Source: Ottelia alismoides (lineage: Eukaryota > Streptophyta > Magnoliopsida > Alismatales > Hydrocharitaceae). From it: 64,000 nucleotides of DNA. Within the stretch, counting starts at the first letter, position 1, and each line of letters begins with the position of its first letter. The DNA lies in contig JAZKJV010006056.1 in the NCBI GenBank assembly GCA_037367405.1, positions 200,868 to 264,867 on the forward strand, read 5' to 3'. Positions 55,354 to 64,000 of the stretch are shown here, piece after piece. The notes under the pieces were generated by a model that saw only the letters and a program-made list of their open reading frames with translations, was not told the DNA's origin and made no database searches. Both the position numbers and the translations under genes were made by a program.

Positions 55354-58300
55354 TGATGAATCTTTATTTTATCACCTTTATTCTTTCATTTTGACCTTAA
55401 ATCTGTAGATAAATGCATGCATATATCATTAATTTATATAAAATAACACTCATCATTTATGTTGTCAATATTGTATAAAATACTATATTTAATGCCAAAA
55501 TAAAGAATAAGGAAAAGAAAAGGAAATGAATATCAAAGGTATTGAATGACCTTAAACCCCGAGATTGAGTCAAAATTGACTTGGTCGACAAGGAATAAAG
55601 TAGGGGGAGATAAGGGCCAAAGAGAACTCAAAAATCCTAATTTTTATTCCTTACTAAATACACTTTTAGACTCATTTTACTCTTTATTATTTATACATCA
55701 AATGAATAAATTTTGAACATGAAACTTGTAGATAAAAATACAATGGAAAATAAAAATTTATTTCACTCAAAAATAATGCATAGACACCCCAGACACTCAG
55801 AATAAAAAGCCGCAAAGAAAACTTCCCAGACCTGTATCTTCTCCATACAAGCTCAAAATTCACTAAACTCACTTTATTGTTCATAAAATTAAATTATCTA
55901 TTTAATGAAGGTTATTTTATTTAGTTTGAAGTTAAGATGCAAAAGTTGGGTTTGGAGCCCTCATTGTGCAATATACATGTATAAAATAATCATTATATTT
56001 ATTCCTTTTAGTTTTCACTTTATTATATGTTTATAAATTTGTAAATATTATTTAAAATATATGTATATAATAAAATTAGAATAAAATAATTAAAATCACA
56101 TTAAAATAAATAATGTATTGTAATAACATAGATGAATGTACTTGTAATATACCTATATAATAAGTATACATAATTATTTAAGAGCATAGTTAAACTCATT
56201 TAAATAAGTTATAAATATATAAAGTAAGTGTATAAAATATAAAATCTAAAATACAAAATAAAATACTCAATATATAGGTAAAATATACATATAATAATAC
56301 ATGTAAAAAGTAACACCTAATAAATGACCTCAAAAATAAATAAAAATCATAATAAAATACTACATAAAATAATAAATATTTTTAATATTTTAACAAATAA
56401 TAATAAAATCATTTACTATTTTTATTCGATTTAATAAAGGATTTTTGCCATGTTTTGTCGGCTAGTGGCCCGCGTGGCCTAATAAGGGCCCATACTTGGT
56501 TGACCCGCCAGTCAATTGTCCCTCTAGCACCCTAGCTCTATCAGACCTGCTGACCCCTCATTTTCCTCGATTTTCCCTAACGACCCTTTCACTTTCTGGG
56601 AGCGATTCCTTCAACAAACTTGCTCTTCGTTCATTTCTCTTTCACGCCATGATCATTCCTCGATTGATGAAGCCTCGGTTGTCAGACAAACCCTAGTCAA
56701 AGACCCCATGTATATATTCTACCCTTCGCCTCCATTTTGTTTTTGATCTTGTTTCACCCTTGAAATCCCCAAACCTTCTGGCGCCTGAGGTCACTGATGA
56801 CAACATCAATCTTGCCCGAGCATTTGGCGTGCAAGAAGAGGATTGGAGCTTGTGATCCGAGCTTCGCCGACAACCCTTTAGGCGGAGCTCCACCTCGGCT
56901 CCCTTTCCACAGGTTGAGCCTTAGGTTTTTAGCTCATTTTATTTCTAGAATTAGATATAGCCTAGTTTAGTATTTAATTTATGTTGATTTCGTCTTTTAA
57001 TTTGTGAAATCGCCAAATCGTAGTTCGTTCGAGCTTCTATTCTGTCCATTGTTCCCTTGTGATCTGATCATTCTCCGCCTCACTAAATAACTCCATCAGC
57101 TTCCCCATCACCTTCTCTTCATCCCAGGCCCCCCTATTTACTCTGATCGAGACTCGATCGGAAGATAAAGTCTCCTCTTCTGCCTCTCACTGGAGATCAT
57201 CAACCGCATCCCACTTTCATTCATTTTACACCAAACCAGGCTCATGATCTTCCCTTTTCTTGTGCACGACTAACCGTACAGGTTATGGACTTGGAGAACC
57301 TAATTTGGGATGATATTTGCACGACTGGAGGTTCCCTGATAGCCTGAGCTTCCTCAGCAGTCTCGGACCCCACCGATGGGTCCCAGACTCTTTTGAGCTA
57401 CCCTACCATCGTGGATTGCTTCCAGCCATCTTTTGCACCATATTCTAGCCCCTCTGGTGGTCGGAGTGTACCAGGAGGACGGATCAAAGTTCACCCCACC
57501 GGGTGTTCTTTCATGTTCTTTCTGGTGGCCTCCTAACCGTCTAATCGAGCCTCACCTCTAGACGCTACAACTGTCGCCGGATCATCGATCCATCCACCAT
57601 CAGATGGAGACCCAAGATCTAATCTTGACCACACACCCATGAATCATCATCGTGCCTCCAACAGTCGATATGTGGCAAGTAAGGTGCCACTAACTGTTCG
57701 GTCGCGCACAAAAGGATAATTTTACATGGTGCACCTCCGCTTTTGCATTTTATTTTAGTCCACAAAACATTCATCAATTGTTCAAAATATTTTATAATAT
57801 TTACATTTTACCCCCTGCATTTATTTTATTTATTGTTCAATCCTTTCCACATCACTCACGTGTGCATTCATGTGAGGGGTCTAGACATTTTGCAGAGGAC
57901 CCTGTACGGGTTTTGTTACTATTTAGTCCACGAATATTGTATTATAGTTTTAGAATTTTTAGAAATTTGAAATAGGCCATGTACCTTTCTAGATATTACA
58001 AAAATGCCCTTGGAGTTTTGAAATGTGTTCTGGAATGCATTAATGTTTTATTTTAATTGCATATGGGTCACTGCTAGTACATTAATTTTATTTCTTGTAT
58101 TTTGATTATTAAAAACAACATTTATATCAAAATGTACGAAAATTATTTTAAGTGTGTAAAACCATATTAAATCACGTATATTTTTTATAAGGCGATTAAA
58201 ATTATTTTCCTATTTTTAAAAATATTAAAAGTGCATTTTCTTACTTTTGCATTTAAAAATACATAGAAATTATTTTAAAAATTTAAAAAAAATCCAAAAA

Positions 58301-59305
58301 AATCAGATTATATTTATTAATATATTTTGCAATTTCATACCAAAAATCAATAAAAATGATAAGGAAAAATTAAAAATTGAAAAACCCCACATAAATTTAA
58401 AAAAATTATTAAAAATTATCTAGAAATTCAAAATATTATTTTCTATTCCTATTTTTATATTATATATTATATATTAAAAATAGTTTTGGAAATTTTTGAG
58501 ATATTTATCTATTTTTAAATTCCAAAAAAATCGATCCTATTATTATTTGTCACTGTTTTGACATTTTTATTCAAGTAAAAATACAAAACATTAGCAAAAT
58601 TATAAGAAAAAGTACATAAACATATAAAAAATATAAAAAAGACAAAAAAAATATTTTACCAATTTTGATTGTTTATATCTATATCTATAAATATAAAAGC
58701 ATACATCTTATATATAGTTGTATATACTTTTATTTTTTTATTATTATCAAAAATTCCTAAAATATATTATAAAACATAAAAAAGTAAAAAGATTATACTT
58801 TAGGCTATTTCTCTAATTATACTATATTATATATATATTATATAGTTTATATTATGCATATTACATATATATTAAAAAGAAACTAAATATTAGGAAGTAT
58901 AAAAAGAATATAAAAAATAAAATTAAAAACAAAAAATTGATGTAAAGTAAAAATCCAAAAAAATACAAATTATTAAAAACCCATAAAAAACTGAAAATAA
59001 ATATAAAACACACAAAAACATTTGTTGATTTTTGTCAATTTTTGTGTTTATTCCTATTGCTCCTTTGTGGTTCGAACCCTACACTTGCATACTATACATA
59101 TCATTTTGTCAGGTATAATAATTTTTAGCTCACCTTATTCATTACTTGAGCATTATTATGGGTTAATTGTTGATGCACTTGATTGCGGATGTCTTAGAGT
59201 CGAGAGAGCATTCAACACAGTGATTGCCAGACCTGACCTGTCGGGTACTGCAAGACCCTCCCAGACCGGACATTAGGATTCCTCTTGCGATCTAAGTGTT
59301 CATCA
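55354..59305 (+). repeat. 5' LTR of the Athila-type element (3952 bp)
   Basis: It follows the same block order as the other LTRs of the group: 'cacctttattctttcatttt', 'acaaggaataaagtaggggg' near 55590, 'gaaacttgtagataaaaa' near 55720, a GC-richer block at about 56450-57720, a long AT-rich stretch, and 'gctcctttgtggttc' near 59059. Several short frames inside are not genes. Confidence 0.8.
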
Positions 59306-59307
59306 AA

Positions 59308-59325
59308 TGGCATTGTTTATGGGGA
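59308..59325 (+). promoter_or_regulatory. decayed tRNA-Asp primer-binding site
   Basis: TGGCATTGTTTATGGGGA, two bases after the LTR, matches the intact site (minus strand of 38062-38079) at 12 of 18 positions. Four of the six differences are C-to-T or G-to-A. Confidence 0.65.
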
Positions 59326-61400
59326 GAAACACATATGATATATTTTGCGTTGATTTTTCTCTTTTATTATTTTCTGCCTTATTTATATTTTATTAATATA
59401 ATTATTTATCTGTGCTAATCTATTTTCTCTATTGAATTTCTTACGAGGGATCGCTTGGTGAAGGCGACTTCTTAGGAAGTCGGTGCACCCGAGCTATGAG
59501 GAGATTGACCTTCTTCCTTTGAGTCAATTGGAGATAGTAGGTGAGAGAAATAGAGCATCTATTATGATAGCATGGGCTCACCGGATTTCTCGTGGATTTC
59601 TTCGCCTTCTTAATTTTTGTTCTCCTATTTTCCCCTTATTTTATTTGTTTCCCATGATTTGTGCTTTCTGCATTTATTTTTATTTATTTTCTGTGATTGA
59701 GCTCATAGCATTTTAGGGTTGCTTGATCGAGTAAATTAGGTCCACACTCCTAATATTTGCATATTCATATAGTCCATGTTTGGATCTAGTCAAACTCAAT
59801 TCGTGTTTCAAGCTATAGCAATTCCTTCTTAAGGCGATTTCACCGTCTTGCATCTCATATAGATTAGGTTTAAATTTCCTGTCTTACATCCCGCATGGAG
59901 AGAGCTGGGAAGCACTGTAAGTCCTCTATCTAAGTATTCATCACTTTGACACAAGGGTATGATTTCCATCCTAGTATTGCCTTGCATTGCTTTGCCGCTA
60001 TCTCCCTCTATTTTTTAGCACTTAGGTTAAAAGAAAATCCAAAAATTCATTAGGCGGTTATTTTTTACAAATATTCAAAAAAGTGAAAACTCAAAAATTA
60101 AAACACAGAGATTGCTAAATAAACGTTGACCTTAACTAAAATCTGTAATGAAAATCATTGTTTGAGGTCCATAAAGCCCTCATTGTATTCATGTACGCTC
60201 CAGATAGGGAGGCATGGCCCTTAAGGAATAGAGCCAAAAATCCGATCTATGGCTACCTCAATTATCACACGGGACAAACGAAGTATTGATGCTTCTATCA
60301 TACATAGGTGAGTAGGGTCTAGTCGGCGACGATGCTCTGACCTTATGTAGAGCATCCGACTTGGTCTGAAGTATTAAGCATATGCCACGCCCACACGGGT
60401 GTTTCTATATCATCGTCTTATATATGAATACCTCATTTTTATGTAAGTAGTGATTTCTCCTATCGATTTCTTCTCTTCTTCTTTAGATGAGTAGCCCCCA
60501 GGCTCGATATTGACGATCGCAAAAAGTACATATCACATGATACAAAGGATGTAGCACAAGTACGGGGATACTTTCCTAGCAGTACACGCTCTCCTCTAGG
60601 GCTAGCTAATAAGGATGTGTTACAGTTTTTGCCTGAATCAACAACTCTAAATTTGAAAAGATAAAAATACAAGTGTTGAGTTGGTGAACACTTTTGTTTG
60701 GTGTTTGTTTGGATGGATCTAGATTAGGATTCAAAGATTAGTCCCGCGTACTTCTGCCATTTTGCCATTTTTCCTATTTACGCTTCTTTTTTACCCTTGA
60801 TCATTATGAGCCTTCTACTGTTTTACACTCCTTTTTCTATTCATCACAATATCTTTCATCCTTCCTCAACCTTCCTTTTTTCTTCAAGATGTTGACTCCT
60901 AGATGGTTTGGTTGGGACTCTGCCGACACCCACATCGATCCATGGTTTCAACTTTTCTAATGATTCGGGGTGATCCCCAAATGCATGGTTCAGACTTTGT
61001 GAACCATCCTACAGTATGCCCGCTTCTTCTACCTCCCATAAACAAGGGAAAACTCTCTAATTGAGTTCTGCCCATTTTGAATAGAGATTGATTTCACTTC
61101 TTTCACTTCTCCATCATTAATAAAAATCGGAATTGAGCCTAATTCTAAATTATTCTCTATATCTGGTGTTTGCATGCAGACTACGGGAATCACTTTTGCT
61201 TTCTTTTCCTCTGGCTACTAAGATGTTTCAGTTCGCCAAGTTGTCTCTTGCCTGCCCATGGATTCAGCAGCAGTTTGAAAGGTTTTACCTATTCGGGAAT
61301 CTCCGGGTCTATGCTTATTTTCAACTCCCTGAAGCAGTATTTTCCTAATTGCAGATCAAGTCCCGATCTGGATTCAGAGCAGTCACATGTAGATTCTAAG
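59326..61400. other. leader of the Athila-type element
   Basis: No domain is recognised in this stretch between primer site and gag. Frames are short. Confidence 0.45.
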
Positions 61401-62174
61401 ATGACTCCTACAAGCAGAGGAAAGGGATCACAACTTCCTAGCACCGAATAGAATACCGATAAGAACGTGAACTAGAATGAGGTGAACAATCAGTTTCTAG
61501 CCTTCATTTAGGAAATCGAGAAACAATTGTCTGATCAAGCATTGGCCCATATTGACTTTGAAGAGATGTTGAATTGCCTGAGGAGAAGGTTAAAAGAGAG
61601 AGAAGTACATCCATGAGGAGGATCTGATGATCTCCATGGTGATGATGAAAATAACCACTCTATAGATGGACCTTACGGAGGCAAGAGATAGGGAAGGAGA
61701 GGCAGATCCAAGCACTCCTTGAAGCATACACATAACCCTGGGGGCCGAGCGTATCACCGAGTGGTTCCAGATTCCGCCGATCGACGAACACTTTGAATTA
61801 AAGCCACAACTCCTTTCTCTCCTCCCCGGCTTCCACAGGAACCCCAATGAGGAGCCATGTATCCATCTACAATAGTTTGGACGCATCTATCTGATGCACT
61901 CCAAGATTTCCAGTATCTCCCAGGACCCCAAGAGTCTATTCACGAGACCTGGGAGAGGTTTAGTGATTTGAATATGAAGTGCCCCCACCGACATCCTGAT
62001 GACCAGCTTGGTCCATACTTTTTCAGGGGCCTCACTGAGAACAGTCAACGTCTGGTTGATGCCGCCTATGGAGGATCATATTTTAACAAGGATGAGGATG
62101 CAGTATGTCAGATATTTGAGGAGATGGCCGGAGGAGAGGCCACACTTTCGTCCTTTCATTCCTTTCAAGTCTAA
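61401..62174 (+). pseudogene. Athila-type gag, broken
   Basis: It starts MTPTSRGKGSQLPSTE and soon meets stops. A later frame reads EWFQIPPIDEHFELKPQLL (about 61755-61815), matching the 'FE.KP.L' block of Athila gag. After a frame change, 61857-62174 reads ESIHETWERFSDL, CPHRHPDDQL, FFRGLTENSQRLVDAAYGG and 'IFEEMAGG', the order of the retrotrans_gag core ('E.WERF..L...CPHHG', 'F..GL', 'DAA.GG', 'EMA'). At least two frame changes and several stops make it non-functional. An LTR interrupts it at 62269. Confidence 0.75.
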
Positions 62175-62268
62175 TTGCAAATCCTCCATAAGAATGTCAA
62201 TATGGAGGACACACATGAAGTAGACACGTGCGAGAACTCAGATCTCAGCATCATTGGTAGTCACCTGT

Positions 62269-62590
62269 TGATGAATCTCCATTTCATCACCATTATTCTA
62301 TCATTTTGTCCTTAAAAATCGTAGGCAATGCATGTAAATATCATTAATTTGTACAAAATAACATTCATTATTTATTGAATTTATTCTGTAAATAATATTG
62401 TTTTTAATGCCAAAATTACAGAATAAAGAAAATAAAAAAAGAATAAAATACCAAAGGTATTTTATGACCCTAAATCAGAGACCAAGTCAAGTATTTATTT
62501 GGTCGGCAAGGAATAAAGTAAGGAGAGACAAGGGCTAAGAATACAATAAAACTGCAATTCTTTTATTCATCATTATTTCATTTTGGCACT
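62269..62590 (+). mobile_element. first 320 bp of an Athila-type LTR inserted behind gag
   Basis: TGATGAATCTCC through 'ggcaaggaataaagtaagga' matches the starts of the LTRs at 24221 and 55354. It then loses similarity and is joined to about 155 bp of unrecognised sequence before the minus-strand LTR at 62746. Confidence 0.6.
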
Positions 62591-62745
62591 TATTCATTCC
62601 GCCCCACGAACCACTCACAAATAAGACTGGACATGTCTCTCTTGCTCCGCAGTGTGTTTGCCTCATTTTGCAGGACCAGAGGAGCGCATTAAGCGCTATC
62701 TTCACGGGGAATAAGCTCCCAGGTGCTTCACCAAGTCATTGCATT

Positions 62746-64000
62746 TGATGAAAAGGTCAAATTTACTCTCTAAGAATAGATAATTATCGTAGTATATGAG
62801 ACAAATTTGGTTCATCAAAAACTACAATCTTTGAATGTTGTGGAATATTTTTACTTACCAAGTCTGCCAAGATCGAACACAGGGACACGAGCTACTCTAT
62901 CTATTTATTGAATTTTGATCAATTAAGAGCAAGTGTGAATTATTTCTCAATTTTAGGTCTTCATGCAGATGCACAAGGTAAAATGCAGAACAATGCAGAT
63001 ATATGATGCATGCAATTTTTAGTTGGATTTTATGCAATTATAAGAATATGCATGAAAATAATGCAAGGTTAATTGCATGCAGACTAAAGGATTAGAAATA
63101 TGCCCTAAAAAGATTAATTAAGTTGAGAAACAGATTAAGGTACGAAATGAGAGTCGAATTGAGCATAAAAGTACGAGCAATCAACTATTCAGGGCAAAGA
63201 CATGTAGAGAAAAAACATCCTCTTACATTAAAAATTCACTTCATTTAAAATGGTATCAGATGAGAAAATTAAGTCACGAGGTAGATGAAGAAACAAGGAT
63301 TAAACGACACTAAAATCATGCAAGTTGGATCTACGATGCTCAAGTTATGCTAAAAATAATGTAGGGACATAAATATAATAAAAATAAAGGAAATAAAATG
63401 ATAAATAATTACAAATAGGTCCCTGGAGGGACCTATTTGCAATAAGCTAAAACCGCCTGGGCCCATATGTAATTTCTCCATGTGCGCGGGGGCATAACTG
63501 CAAATCATGAAACGTGTGAGGATCTCCCTATAAAATACCCAGGTGCGCACATGACGCATGTGCTTGGGGACCAAAGTGCAAATACAAAAAGTATGTAGGG
63601 TCGTCGTTGTAATTTACCCAGCCCTAGTCCAGGCTCGGGCTTGACGCAAGTTCGGGTCCACGTGGCAGCAATTGGTGGCTCGGCTCGAGGTTCGGTGGAC
63701 CCGAGTCTGGGGTTCGGCAGGAGGCTCGGGCCGGCCACGTGGCTTCATCATGTCCGTCCGATCGACACGATCGGATGGTATATGTATCTTCTTCGTCCGT
63801 CGCAGGCCACCGGAGGAGGCGGGACTCCGGCGACCTGCTGGTAGCTCCTCCGCATGCTGTAGGATCGTCTGGAGGTCGGGGAAGCTCGCTGGGAAGGCTG
63901 GCAGAGGTCTTGGAGCCAAGGCGAAGCTTCAATGTTGTCTGGAGCAGGCACGGTGGAGCATGGTCATCGGAGGTGGAGCTTGGATCGACGAAGGGGTACA
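62746..64000 (-). mobile_element. minus-strand LTR piece, continues beyond the window
   Basis: The left end is TGATGAAAAGG; 'agatcgaacacagggacac' (near 62869) is the conserved block of these LTRs. A block near 63415-63545 ('ggtccctggagggacct', 'caggtgcgcac') parallels the GC-richer LTR part at 29560-29730. The GC-rich end (63600-64000) contains overlapping frames that I take as LTR sequence, not genes. Confidence 0.55.

Larger units (their letters stand above)
55354..64000 (+). mobile_element. Athila-type gypsy element, decayed and interrupted, running off the window
   Basis: LTR 55354-59305 (starts TGATGAATCTTT, ends GTTCATCA), decayed tRNA-Asp primer site 59308-59325, leader, and degenerate gag 61401-62174. 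At 62269 another LTR of the same group begins (TGATGAATCTCC), without a polypurine tract before it, so it is an insertion rather than this element's own 3' LTR. From 62746 a minus-strand LTR continues to the window edge. The rest of the host element, if it exists, lies beyond 64000. Confidence 0.7.

Noticed and set aside
62269..62280. 3' LTR of the Athila element that starts at 55354
   Set aside because: No polypurine tract precedes it, pol is absent, and similarity ends after about 320 bp; an inserted LTR piece fits better.
1..64000. CRISPR arrays, bacterial operons, riboswitches or organellar DNA
   Set aside because: The tandem repeats present lack CRISPR spacing and leader features, and gene structure and transposon content are those of a plant nuclear genome.

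Overview
The window reads as nuclear DNA from a flowering plant, most likely a monocot. The single intact host gene is interrupted by spliceosomal introns and has a very GC-rich first large exon that grades into AT-rich 3' exons, which is typical of monocots. Almost everything else is AT-rich repeat DNA: Ty1/copia and Ty3/gypsy (Athila-type) retrotransposons, a TRIM array, and several DNA transposons and MITEs. I see no bacterial, organellar or CRISPR features. I cannot name the species.

Layout. 1-5.7 kb: a small inverted-repeat transposon, a 60-bp minisatellite, and a probable gypsy LTR remnant with internal tandem repeats. 5.87-7.98 and 12.5-14.16 kb: two copies of one duplicated segment. 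Each carries two consecutive long stem-loops behind a TATA-like box. One copy has gained a hAT-type element, the other a foldback MITE. Between them (9.69-11.25 kb) lies an array of five TRIM LTRs inside one pair of 5-bp target duplications. 15.3-16.5 kb: a probable hAT-type remnant. 17.76-45.47 kb: one old Ty1/copia element (LTRs of about 1.26 kb) split by later insertions. These are a gypsy LTR relic in gag, and a solo Athila-type LTR (24221-43526) inserted in the RNase H region with a recognisable 5-bp target duplication. That solo LTR is itself split by a minus-strand LTR and by a 13.2-kb LTR element (28500-41702) with tRNA-Asp primer site, polypurine tract and a broken gag-protease frame but no visible polymerase. 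45.5-49.7 kb: a CACTA MITE, a large foldback element, a MITE cluster, a GC-rich island and another MITE. 50.1-52.65 kb: an ankyrin-repeat membrane protein gene of the ITN1/PGG type. 55.35 kb to the end: an Athila-type element with a decayed gag, interrupted by further LTR pieces of the same group.

The retroelement parts do not form a working system. They record successive insertions: copia first, then a gypsy insertion that collapsed to a solo LTR, then further gypsy insertions into it. The ankyrin gene is the only unit I judge likely to make a functional protein. The observations I rate highest are the TRIM array, the duplicated twin-hairpin locus, and a series of polypurine-tract-like hairpins in the nested gypsy element.
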